A stretch of DNA of 64,000 bases from Trichormus_B sp936914905 (lineage in GTDB: Bacteria > Cyanobacteriota > Cyanobacteriia > Cyanobacteriales > Nostocaceae), in NCBI RefSeq assembly GCF_039871975.1, contig NZ_JBDPLL010000001.1. One strand, given 5' to 3'. The position numbers and the translations under genes are program-made. The notes beneath the pieces were generated by a model. The model was not told the DNA's origin. It was given only the letters and a program-made list of their open reading frames with translations, and made no database searches. Positions 28,145 to 36,663 of the stretch are shown here, piece by piece (position 1 is the first letter of the stretch; each line of letters begins with the position of its first letter).

Positions 28145-28840
28145 TCATGTTGAGATTTTCGATTGTTTGTAAAAGTTGGTAATGTTATTATTATAAGCTT
28201 GAACTAATAAATCAATACCAGTAATTGCAGTGCCAACTACCACAGCATCAGTGCCTAATTCTAAGGCTTTTACTGCCATTTCTGGTGAAGAAACACCACC
28301 TTCATAAATTACAAAAATCTTTAAACTTTCTATTATCTGAGTTAGTAATTCCCAACCAGGAGGTGCAAAACTTTTAGTTTCCGAAGTGTAGCCAAAAAGA
28401 GTTGTTCCAACAATATCTACACCAGCTTCTACGGCTAATTTTGCTGCTTGATAAGTATCTACATCTGCCATTACTGGCTTACCTAATTGCTGATGAATGT
28501 TATTAATAACATCTGGCAATTTTTCATCACCAGGACGATTTCTAGTAGTCGCATCTATAGCAATAATATCTGCTCCTGCTTCAGCAACTGCGACAGCATG
28601 ATGGAACTGTGGGGTAATGTAGATATGTGAACCTGTTATTACTTGTTTCCAAAGTCCAATTATTGGTACTTGTACTTTTGCTCTCACAGCGTTAATATGA
28701 TTTGGGGTATCAATTCGCACGGCTACTGCACCATTATTCACAGCAGCTTGTGCCATTGCAGCTATGATATAAGGATCATCTAAAGGTGAACTTACAGGTG
28801 CTTGACAGGAAACAATTAAGCCTTTGGGTAAATGCATCAT
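28145..28840 (-). CDS. nanE: N-acetylmannosamine-6-phosphate 2-epimerase
   Basis: NanE interconverts N-acetylmannosamine-6-phosphate and N-acetylglucosamine-6-phosphate in amino-sugar metabolism. The protein shows the TIM-barrel pattern: GLIVSCQAPVSSPLDDP at the start, AVAVRID, PIIGLWKQ, DIIAIDATTRNRP, PVMADVDT, DIVGTTLFGYT and VVVGTAITG for the phosphate site. The conserved Lys (in GLWKQ) and Glu (VIYEGG) are present. The length of 231 aa is usual. No nanA, nanK or nagB partner lies nearby, so the pathway context is unclear. The next gene upstream on this strand is the GAF sensor kinase. Confidence 0.88.
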   Translation of the reverse strand: MMHLPKGLIVSCQAPVSSPLDDPYIIAAMAQAAVNNGAVAVRIDTPNHINAVRAKVQVPIIGLWKQVITGSHIYITPQFHHAVAVAEAGADIIAIDATTRNRPGDEKLPDVINNIHQQLGKPVMADVDTYQAAKLAVEAGVDIVGTTLFGYTSETKSFAPPGWELLTQIIESLKIFVIYEGGVSSPEMAVKALELGTDAVVVGTAITGIDLLVQAYNNNITNFYKQSKIST

Positions 28841-28856
28841 TTTTTAATTCTTAACT

Positions 28857-28895
28857 AATTTTTAAGATTTTTAAGATTTTTAAGATTTTTAAGTT
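28857..28895. repeat. 9-bp tandem repeat ATTTTTAAG
   Basis: About four tandem copies of ATTTTTAAG lie just upstream of the nanE start, in the spacer to the kinase gene. No function is apparent. Confidence 0.7.
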
Positions 28896-28963
28896 TACCA
28901 CTTATAAGAGTAACAATTTTTTTAGGTAAGTCTAAATTCTCGATGACATAACTTAATTACGAA

Positions 28964-30886
28964 TTACTTTAATTGATTTGGTATCCAAACAGTAAAAATA
29001 GAACCTATGCCTACGGTAGATTCTACTTCAATTCGACCTCGATGTAATTCTACAAGTTGTTTGGTTAAAGCTAAACCAACTCCTGTACCTTCATAGCGAC
29101 GACGATAGGGTGTGTCAAGTTGTTGAAATTTCTCAAACAAAAGAGGTAATTGTTCTTCTAGAATACCAATACCAGTATCTTCTACTTGAAAAACAGCGGT
29201 TTCATCTTCTACCCACAAACGTAAGGTGACATTACCATCTTCGGGAGTGAATTTGATCGCATTTGTTAACAAATTCCATAGAATTTGTTCTACTCTTGTA
29301 GAATCGGCAGTAAAGATATCATGTGTGGGAGCAATTTGCAAATCTAGTTTAAGTGTTACCTTTTCGCTTCTGGCTTTTTCTAAGAGAGAATCTAAAGTAT
29401 TTTGTGCTGATTTAACTAAAGAGAATTCGGTAATATTTAATACTGTCTTACCAGCTTCAACTTGTGATAAATCCAGAATGTCATTAATCATTTGTAATAA
29501 ATGTTCTCCACTGTCATGGATGGTTTGTAAATAATCTCGTTGTCGTTTGCTTAATTCGCCTAAAGGCCAACGCAATAATGTTGAAGACATCCCAATTACA
29601 TAGGTTAAAGGAGTTAATAATTCATGGCTGATAGTAGCAAGGAATTCACTTCGGAGACGATTGGCTGCTTCCGCCGCTAGTAAGGCTTCTCGCAGTGCCA
29701 TTGTGAGTTCAATAACTCGTTGTTCTAGGGTTTGTTTTTGTTTAGTGAGAGATGCCATTAACTCTGTTTGATGAATTGCGATAGCTAACTGTTTCGCAAC
29801 TGAAGTTAGCAAACTTTTTTCGCTTTTAGTCCATTCACGGGGAGCATAACATTGATGAGCAATTAATAATCCCCACAGTTTTTGTTCGAAAATTATCGGT
29901 GCTACTAATTTCGCCTGAACTTTACTTCTTCTTAAGAAATTCAATAAACATTCTTCCAAAGAATATGTTTTTTCTACATCATTCACAGCTAAAATAAAAC
30001 CTTGACGGTATTTCTCCCAACACAAGGAAGTTCGCATCAAACAACTTTCTTCCTCATAATTTAATACTGAGGGGATATCATCTGTGATCAGAGCTTCATA
30101 AACTATACAACCCTGGTAATTTTGATAATTTTGTGGTAAATGTTGAGAGTTAGGTAAATATTGGTCATTGAATGATGAGTGTTGACTCTTAACTTGAGCC
30201 GATGCAAATTTATAAATTACTAATCTATCTAATTCCAGGAACTCACGTATTTGGGTAATTACTGTTTTCATGATGACTGGCAAATCCAAACTTTTACGGA
30301 TTTGGGTTGTGACTTCATTTAACAGTCGTTCTTGGGCAATTTGCTTATTTAGAGAGTCTTCTAGTGCTTGACAACTATAGGCTTCAGTAAGAATCTTCTT
30401 TGAAGAGACTTTTACCTCATTACTAATAACGGGTAGCAGATGTTCTAATAATAACAGAGTAAATTTACTTTGCAGTGTAGCATCATTAGGAGCGATAACT
30501 TGTTGATATCGAGCTATTTTTTGATAAATGTAAGAATTGCACTCAAACAAATTTATGACTTCTGAGATAAAAGAAGCAATCACATCTGAATTAAATGTCA
30601 AACTAGTATTTATCAAGGGATTTTCTGGCTTTTCTAGTCTCCTCGTCTCCTGTTCCCCTGCTTCTATATTTCCCAACAGCAGCGCACTAAATTGTTCAGA
30701 AATTACCAGCGTAAACCGTTGCCTTTCCCACTCAAGAGGAATGGGCATTCGCAGCAACACAGCTTCTGTTAGCATCAAAGCGGCGCTACCCACTGCTTGA
30801 GCCATCCGCTGCAACAATTCCCCAAGCTCATTAAATATACTCAGAGGCAAGGTTCGAGAAAAGCTCAAATCGAGAGAACTAAGCAT
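28964..30886 (-). CDS. GAF-domain sensor histidine kinase
   Basis: I start at the ATG at 30886 (MLSSLDLSFSRTLPL); the frame continues upstream only from a TTG. The N-terminal 170 residues are helical and unassigned. A GAF domain follows (about 185-385, DLPVIMKTVITQIREFLELD through AKLVAPIIFEQKLWGLLIAHQ), without an obvious phytochrome chromophore Cys at the expected place. A coiled coil leads to the kinase core: H-box EFLATISHELLTPLTYVIG, N-box WNLLTNAIKFTPEDG, G1 VEDTGIGI and G2 GTGVGLALTKQL. No response regulator is adjacent. It is a cytoplasmic light- or redox-type sensor by family; the signal is unknown. It diverges from cobN. Confidence 0.88.
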   Translation of the reverse strand: MLSSLDLSFSRTLPLSIFNELGELLQRMAQAVGSAALMLTEAVLLRMPIPLEWERQRFTLVISEQFSALLLGNIEAGEQETRRLEKPENPLINTSLTFNSDVIASFISEVINLFECNSYIYQKIARYQQVIAPNDATLQSKFTLLLLEHLLPVISNEVKVSSKKILTEAYSCQALEDSLNKQIAQERLLNEVTTQIRKSLDLPVIMKTVITQIREFLELDRLVIYKFASAQVKSQHSSFNDQYLPNSQHLPQNYQNYQGCIVYEALITDDIPSVLNYEEESCLMRTSLCWEKYRQGFILAVNDVEKTYSLEECLLNFLRRSKVQAKLVAPIIFEQKLWGLLIAHQCYAPREWTKSEKSLLTSVAKQLAIAIHQTELMASLTKQKQTLEQRVIELTMALREALLAAEAANRLRSEFLATISHELLTPLTYVIGMSSTLLRWPLGELSKRQRDYLQTIHDSGEHLLQMINDILDLSQVEAGKTVLNITEFSLVKSAQNTLDSLLEKARSEKVTLKLDLQIAPTHDIFTADSTRVEQILWNLLTNAIKFTPEDGNVTLRLWVEDETAVFQVEDTGIGILEEQLPLLFEKFQQLDTPYRRRYEGTGVGLALTKQLVELHRGRIEVESTVGIGSIFTVWIPNQLK

Positions 30887-31035
30887 TTTCAAAATAAAGG
30901 TGAAATGGGCTAAATGCCTAAATAGAAACAATGACTCCAGACACAGGAATACGGTAAATTTTAAAAACCAATTTCCTGTTTTGTAGTTTTGGGAACTGTC
31001 TACTTACCAACAATTTAAGGACGTAATAGAAGATT

Positions 31036-34000
31036 ATGCATCGTATCAATGCCACACCAGGTGAATGGAATCAGTCAGAAGGTTTACTTTTTCTAGAACA
31101 AACTCCAGCCCCTTTTGTGTTTATTACTGCGGCTGACACCGACATTCAAACCCTAGCAGCAGCAGTCCCAAAATTACCTACACAATTTCCTGCCCTCAGA
31201 GTTGCCAACCTGTTGCAATTACAGCAACAAATAAGTATAGATACTTATGGTGAACAAGTTTTAGAACTTGCGCAAGTCATTGTGCTGCGTCTATTAGGAG
31301 GATCTTCCTATTGGGCTTATGGTTTAGAAGTCGTGCAGGAGATTGTACAACGTCAGGGTACAACCTTAATTGTAATCCCAGGAGACGACGCTCTTGATCT
31401 TGATTTAATTTCTCATTCCACTATTTCCATAGAAATTATTAATCAAGTGTGGCAATACTTTAAAGAAGGTGGTATTGAAAACTTCCTCAATGCCCTCCAA
31501 TTTATTGCTGATAAATGCTTTGATACTAAATTTAATCCTCCACTACCACAGACAATTCCCCGTGTGGGCTTGTATGAAGGACTGGGGACTGGGGACTGGG
31601 GACTGGGAACTGCGGAAACCAGGAGTAAAGGAGAAACTTTTTCCATTCCCAATCACAAATTACCCATTAGCAATTACCCATTACCCAAAGTTGGTATCTT
31701 ATTTTATCGCGCTCATTATTTAGCGGGAAATACCAAGGTAATTGATGCTTTATGTACTGCTTTGGTACAAAGAAACTTACAGCCTGTAGCAGTATTTGTT
31801 TCTTCCTTGCGTGAACCTGGTGTTTGTGAAGGATTATATGAGTTATTTCAACCTCAAGATTCTGAGTATATTGATTTGTTATTGAACACTACCAGTTTTT
31901 CTTTAGCGCAGTTAGAAACGGAAACACCTGAAATTGAACTTTGGCAAAAATTAGATGTACCAGTTTTCCAGGTAATTCTGAGTGGTGGTTTTCGAGAACA
32001 ATGGGATGTAGGGTTACAAGGTTTGACTCCCCGTGATATGGCGATGAATGTGGCATTACCAGAAGTAGACGGGCGAATTATTACCCGTACTGTCTCCTTT
32101 AAAACTTTACAAACTCGTAATCATGATTTAGAAACCGATGTGGTTGTTTATGAACCAGTGAGTGATCGCATTGAATTTATCGCTCAACTAGCAGCTAACT
32201 GGGTAAAACTCCGCCAAAAACCACCCCAGCAACGGCGCATAGGCTTAATTTTAGCGAATTATCCCAACACCAATGGACGTTTAGCTAATGGTGTCGGTTT
32301 AGATACTCCCGCCAGTTGTGTGGAAATCCTCAAAGCTTTAAAATTAGCCAGCTATGAAGTAGATAATATCCCCGCAGACGGTGATGAACTAATTCAACGT
32401 TTAACATCTGGTGTGACAAATGATCCAGAAGGAAGAGACTGGAAACCACTACAGCAAAGTCTTTCTCTAGAGGAATATCAAGAATATTTTTCTAACTTAC
32501 CCCAAACTGTACAACAAGGAATTACTAAACGTTGGGGACCGGTAAATAGCCAATCACCCATTCCCATTTCAGGAATTAAATTTGGTAATGTCTTTGTAGG
32601 TATTCAACCTTCTAGGGGTTATGATATTGACCCAAGTTTAAGTTATCATGCACCAGATTTAGAACCAACCCATGATTATTTAGCTTTTTATTATTGGGTA
32701 AGAGAAAGCTTTGGTAGTGATGCCATCATTCATGTTGGTAAACATGGAAATTTAGAATGGCTTCCGGGTAAAAGTGTAGCTTTATCTGATACCTGCTATC
32801 CCGAAGTAGCATTTGGGGCAATGCCTCATTTATATCCATTTATAGTTAATGACCCTGGAGAAGGTTCACAGGCTAAAAGACGCGCCCAAGCGGTAATTAT
32901 TGATCATCTTACACCTCCCATGACCAGGGCTGATTTATATGGGGCATTGCAACAAGTAGAAAATTTAATTGATGAATATTACGAAGCCGAAAGTTTAGAT
33001 CCTAATAGAATCCCAGCAATCCGCAATCGCATTCAAGAACTAGTCATAAAGGAACATCTCTACAAAGACTTAGGCATCACCGAAGAAAAAGACATTATCA
33101 ACTTTGAAAACTTAATTTTAAACTCTCTCGACCGCTATCTGTGTGAACTCAAAGAAGCCCAAATCCGCGACGGACTACACATATTTGGACAAACCCCCCA
33201 AGGAACGCAACTGCGAGATTTAATAGTAGCGATCGCTCGCATCCCCAACCGTCATTCTATCGGCATTACCCGTGAGATCGCTCAAGAATGGTGCTTAGAC
33301 ATAGACCCCCTCACAACAACAGACCTTAGTACCCCTTTCACCCCTTCTCAAACCCTCTCTGCGCCGCTGCATCTCTCAGTAAGATTAGAATCTTGCCGTA
33401 CACACGGTGACATCGTAGAACTCCTAGAAGAACAAGCCGCTGATTTAGTTGAACAAATCATCAACTCCCACTCCACAATCCCCAGTCCGCAGTCCCCAGT
33501 TCTTAACTGGATCACCTTAAAACTCCTTCCGGCACTAGAAAAAACAAAAGAAGAAATCAGCAACCTCTTACGAGGATTGGACGGTAAATACGTCCCCAGC
33601 GCTGCATCCGGCGCACCCACACGCGGCCATCCTGAAGTTCTCCCCACTGGTAAAAACTTTTATACTGTTGATATTCGCGCCATACCCACAGAAACGGCCT
33701 GGGACATTGGCAGAAAAGCTGCAGAAAGCCTAATTGAAACCTATACCCAAGAACACGGAGAATATCCCAAAACCCTGGGATTATCTGTTTGGGGGACTGC
33801 TACCATGCGGACTGGGGGTGATGATATCGCCGAAGCCTTAGCTTTACTTGGTGTACGACCTGTGTGGGATGGTGCAGCACGGCGAGTAGTGGATTTTGAA
33901 ATCTTACCCGTATCTATTTTGGGTCGTCCCCGTGTTGATGTTACCTTAAGAGTCTCGGGATTTTTCCGGGATGCTTTCCCCAACTTAATAGATTTATTTT

Positions 34001-34911
34001 CCCAGGTAGTCGCTGCAGTTGCTAACTTAGATGAACCAGCAGAAAACAACCCTCTAGCAGTTGCAGTACAAAAAGAAACGGAATTATGGACTGACCAAGG
34101 TTTTTCTTTAGAAACAGCAAAAGAGCGATCTCTATATCGTGTTTTTGGTTCTCAACCAGGCGCTTACGGTGCCGGACTCCAAGGTTTGATCGCCTCTCAA
34201 AACTGGCAAACAGACCAAGATTTAGCCCAAGCTTACATCAATTGGAGTAGTTACGCCTATTCTTCACAACAGGGAACAGGGAACCGGGAACCGGGAAGAG
34301 AAAGTAATAATACTGTCACCTGTCACCTATCACCTGTCACCTTTCCCGAAGTTTTCCAGCAACGGTTGATGGAAATGCAAATTGTCCTGCAAAATCAAGA
34401 CAACCGTGAACATGACATTCTTGATTCTGACGACTATTATCAATTTCAGGGTGGTTTAACAGCAGCGGTGCGTTCTCTACAAGGAAAAAATCCCGAAACC
34501 TATTTTGGCGATAATTCCAACACATCCCAGCCCAAAGTCCGGCACCTGAAAGAAGAAATTACCAGGGTCTACCGTTCTCGTGTAGTTAATCCCAAATGGA
34601 TAGCAGGAGTGATGCGTCACGGTTACAAGGGTGCATTTGAAATGGCTGCAACGGTAGATTTTTTATTCGCCTACGATGCTACCGCCCAATGTGTAGAAGA
34701 CCATATTTACCAGGGTGTTGTCCAAGCTTATTTAGAAGAGCCTGTTGTTTGCGAATTCATCCAAGCCAAGAACCCCTGGGCGCTACGTGATATAGCCGAA
34801 AGACTCCTAGAAGCCCATAAAAGAGGATTGTGGCAAGATGTGAATTCAAAGACACTGGACAATCTACGCAACCTAGTCCATCAAGCGGAAGCAGCAATCG
34901 AAGAACAATAA
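31036..34911 (+). CDS. cobN: Cobaltochelatase subunit CobN (ChlH-like)
   Basis: CobN is the large subunit of aerobic-type cobalt chelatase in corrin synthesis and is a homologue of ChlH. The protein has family blocks VGILFYRAHYLAGNTKVIDA, GGFREQWDVGLQG, HVGKHGNLEWLPGKSVALS, VLPTGKNFYTVDIRAIPT and NPKWIAGVMRHGYKGAFEMA. It is 1291 aa. Two to three stretches are repeat-derived inserts that keep the frame: about residues 182-218 (GDWGLGT), about 810-823 (PSPQSPV) and about 1079-1102 (GTGNREPGRE). Its start lies 149 bp from the divergent sensor kinase start. How chelation is completed cannot be told here, since ChlI/ChlD-like partners are not in the window. Confidence 0.92.
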   Translation: MHRINATPGEWNQSEGLLFLEQTPAPFVFITAADTDIQTLAAAVPKLPTQFPALRVANLLQLQQQISIDTYGEQVLELAQVIVLRLLGGSSYWAYGLEVVQEIVQRQGTTLIVIPGDDALDLDLISHSTISIEIINQVWQYFKEGGIENFLNALQFIADKCFDTKFNPPLPQTIPRVGLYEGLGTGDWGLGTAETRSKGETFSIPNHKLPISNYPLPKVGILFYRAHYLAGNTKVIDALCTALVQRNLQPVAVFVSSLREPGVCEGLYELFQPQDSEYIDLLLNTTSFSLAQLETETPEIELWQKLDVPVFQVILSGGFREQWDVGLQGLTPRDMAMNVALPEVDGRIITRTVSFKTLQTRNHDLETDVVVYEPVSDRIEFIAQLAANWVKLRQKPPQQRRIGLILANYPNTNGRLANGVGLDTPASCVEILKALKLASYEVDNIPADGDELIQRLTSGVTNDPEGRDWKPLQQSLSLEEYQEYFSNLPQTVQQGITKRWGPVNSQSPIPISGIKFGNVFVGIQPSRGYDIDPSLSYHAPDLEPTHDYLAFYYWVRESFGSDAIIHVGKHGNLEWLPGKSVALSDTCYPEVAFGAMPHLYPFIVNDPGEGSQAKRRAQAVIIDHLTPPMTRADLYGALQQVENLIDEYYEAESLDPNRIPAIRNRIQELVIKEHLYKDLGITEEKDIINFENLILNSLDRYLCELKEAQIRDGLHIFGQTPQGTQLRDLIVAIARIPNRHSIGITREIAQEWCLDIDPLTTTDLSTPFTPSQTLSAPLHLSVRLESCRTHGDIVELLEEQAADLVEQIINSHSTIPSPQSPVLNWITLKLLPALEKTKEEISNLLRGLDGKYVPSAASGAPTRGHPEVLPTGKNFYTVDIRAIPTETAWDIGRKAAESLIETYTQEHGEYPKTLGLSVWGTATMRTGGDDIAEALALLGVRPVWDGAARRVVDFEILPVSILGRPRVDVTLRVSGFFRDAFPNLIDLFSQVVAAVANLDEPAENNPLAVAVQKETELWTDQGFSLETAKERSLYRVFGSQPGAYGAGLQGLIASQNWQTDQDLAQAYINWSSYAYSSQQGTGNREPGRESNNTVTCHLSPVTFPEVFQQRLMEMQIVLQNQDNREHDILDSDDYYQFQGGLTAAVRSLQGKNPETYFGDNSNTSQPKVRHLKEEITRVYRSRVVNPKWIAGVMRHGYKGAFEMAATVDFLFAYDATAQCVEDHIYQGVVQAYLEEPVVCEFIQAKNPWALRDIAERLLEAHKRGLWQDVNSKTLDNLRNLVHQAEAAIEEQ
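31579..31687 (+). repeat. In-frame repeat insertion inside cobN
   Basis: Four or so tandem GGGACTG heptamers (31579-31612) are followed by TTACCCATTAGCAATTACCC-type repeats (to about 31687). These sequences are typical of intergenic heptamer repeats in Nostocales. Together they add about 36 residues between GLYE and KVGILFYRAHY while keeping the frame. Confidence 0.8.
34268..34341 (+). repeat. Second in-frame repeat insertion inside cobN
   Basis: CAGGGAACAGGGAACCGGG and TGTCACCTGTCACCTATCAC blocks are short tandem repeats of intergenic type. They encode a Gly/Pro/Arg- and Thr/Ser-rich peptide between YAYSSQ and FPEVFQQRL. Confidence 0.75.
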
Positions 34912-35005
34912 GTACAGGAGGAGTCAGGAGTTCTAGACTTTTTACCACACCCCAAATTAATTTCTTCCTTTGGGCAAAACTTTAAAATCTCTGTAAGAAA
35001 CAAAT

Positions 35006-36030
35006 ATGGAAAATCTTGCGTATTTGCACTTGGCTTATGCCCACGAAAATAGTCATATTACTCAATTCAGCTCCTGGGATTCTTTCTTTTATCAAAGACC
35101 AGTACCAAACTAGAAAAGTTTTTCCAGCAAGCAAAGGATGTATATGCTACCTCTAGCAGTCACCTTATCGGTTTTGAGTGCTGTCAGTACCGTTTTAGCA
35201 ATAGAAACAGGTAATTAAAAAAGTTCTGATTTATCAGTGAATATTGAAGTGAGCATTCTAGAACAGTTAGAACAAAAATAGAACCTTGGCAAAAACTCCT
35301 GGAAGTAACTTAACCATTGCTACAACCACAACCACCAAAATCACTACTTTTAATCCAGTCACTACAAAAAGCAAAAGTCGTAATTTCTTGGTCAAAGGTG
35401 ATGAACGTGAAGATATCAGTATTTTACAAGCACGCTTACGAATCGCTGGCTTTTATTATGGGAATCCTACATAATATTATGGGAATTGTACTGCCATATT
35501 TGGGCCAATTAAGGAAGAAGCTATCAAGCGATTCCAACAGGCTTATAAATTAAATATTGATGGTGTTGTCGGTTCAGCCACACTCGCCAAATTACCACCG
35601 CTTAATCCAGATGGAGAACAAACTTCCAAAAAAGCAATTAATCCAGATCAGTTGAGTTTAGGTGCTCGCGGTGAAGCTGTAAGAATTTTGCAAGAACATT
35701 TAATCAAAGCAGGATATTTAGACAAACAACCTAATGGCTACTATGGTTTTCATACAGCCGATGCTGTCAGTCACTGTCAAAAAAATCACCGACTAGAAGC
35801 TAACAGCAATCCTAGGCCAACTACCAGACCTAAGTTATATAACTTAGTCAAAACTTCAACCAAAAGTGATTTTGGCGTTCTAGAAATTTAAAGACGATTG
35901 TAACAAAAGGGTTTTTATAAAGGTCAAATCAACCGAGTAATGGCAGCAGATACCAAAAAAGCTATCCAGTGATCGCAAGAATTTTATGGTATCAGCCTTA
36001 CTGATATCAAAAACGAAATTTCCAGGGTCG
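35006..36030 (+). pseudogene. Peptidoglycan-binding (PG_binding_1) protein, broken; Alr1690 counterpart
   Basis: The plus strand starts MENLAYLHLAYAHENSHITQ and contains a membrane/signal segment MLPLAVTLSVLSAVSTVLAI. Three PG_binding_1 units are readable: FLVKGDEREDISILQARLRI with a broken second half, LSLGARGEAVRILQEHLIKAGY, and GFYKGQINRVMAADTKKAIQ. Stops occur after VPN, ETGN, GNPT, FGVLEI and AIQ. In Anabaena 7120 a peptidoglycan-binding gene (alr1690) lies convergent to furA, exactly as here, and its read-through transcript is antisense to furA. The position supports this identity; the protein is dead. Confidence 0.78.
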
Positions 36031-36054
36031 CAGTTAGATTGCTCCGCTTAAGTG

Positions 36055-36510
36055 TTAAAGCGGCATTAAAGCTCTTTGACATTTGGGACAAACAGCATGA
36101 ATTGTCAACTGACAATCAAGAAGGTGAAAACCTTCTTTTTGGGCTGTTTTTGCCCCAATTTTCAAAATGGATTCGTTTTTAAATTCAATGGTAGTGTTGC
36201 ATCTAACACAAATCAGGTGATGGTGATGATGGGGATAGGGTTGGTTAATTTCATAATGTTTATGTCCTTCACCTAACTCTAATTCCCTCAAAATGCCCAT
36301 CCTCGCCATCAACTTCAAAGTCCGATAGATGGTGGATAGACTAATGGCCTCACCATCAGTTTCTAGCCGCAGATAAAGATCCTCCGCACTTAAGTGTTCA
36401 CCTTGTGGAAGTTCTTGAAAGATGTGAAGTATTATTTCACGCTGGGGAGTTAAACGCCAGCCTCGATCGTTTAGTTCTGCCTTAAGTGAACCAGTTGTGT
36501 AGACAGTCAT
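36055..36510 (-). CDS. furA: Ferric uptake regulator FurA
   Basis: FurA is the iron-responsive repressor of cyanobacteria. I start at the ATG at 36510 (MTVYTTGSLKAELNDRGWRL), giving 151 residues, the size I recall for Anabaena FurA. The winged helix includes LSTIYRTLKLMARMGILREL, the metal site HKHYEINQPYPHHHHHLICV, and two CXXC pairs at Cys101/Cys104 and Cys141/Cys144, with Cys133 in addition. The order dead peptidoglycan-binding gene, furA, sigC copies the Anabaena all1691 locus and argues against Zur. A 14-bp palindrome overlaps the promoter, fitting autoregulation. Confidence 0.9.
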   Translation of the reverse strand: MTVYTTGSLKAELNDRGWRLTPQREIILHIFQELPQGEHLSAEDLYLRLETDGEAISLSTIYRTLKLMARMGILRELELGEGHKHYEINQPYPHHHHHLICVRCNTTIEFKNESILKIGAKTAQKEGFHLLDCQLTIHAVCPKCQRALMPL

Positions 36511-36543
36511 ACTAAATTTTCTCAACAAAGCCTGTTAATTGAG

Positions 36544-36583
36544 AATATAGCAAATGTTTGACCTGATTTGCAACAATTGTTGC
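36544..36583 (-). promoter_or_regulatory. furA promoter with a 14-bp palindromic operator candidate
   Basis: On the minus strand TTGCAA (36568-36573) and TATATT (36544-36549) are spaced by 18 bp. The perfect palindrome GCAACAATTGTTGC (36570-36583) overlaps the -35 box. This is where an autoregulatory Fur dimer would be expected to bind. The sites are seen; binding is inferred. Confidence 0.6.
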
Positions 36584-36663
36584 TTATTGAAAATATTTAG
36601 TAATTGTTCTTAGTCATTAGTCATTAGTTATTAGTCATTGGTCATTTTCACCAATAACTTTTT

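Noticed and set aside
12018..34911. chlH and cobN as a recent duplication
   Set aside because: They share only the family core; N-termini and motifs differ as expected for the two ancient paralogue groups ChlH and CobN.
36055..36510. Assignment of the Fur protein as Zur (FurB)
   Set aside because: The 151-residue length, two CXXC pairs at 101/104 and 141/144 and the location beside a peptidoglycan-binding gene and sigC fit FurA better.
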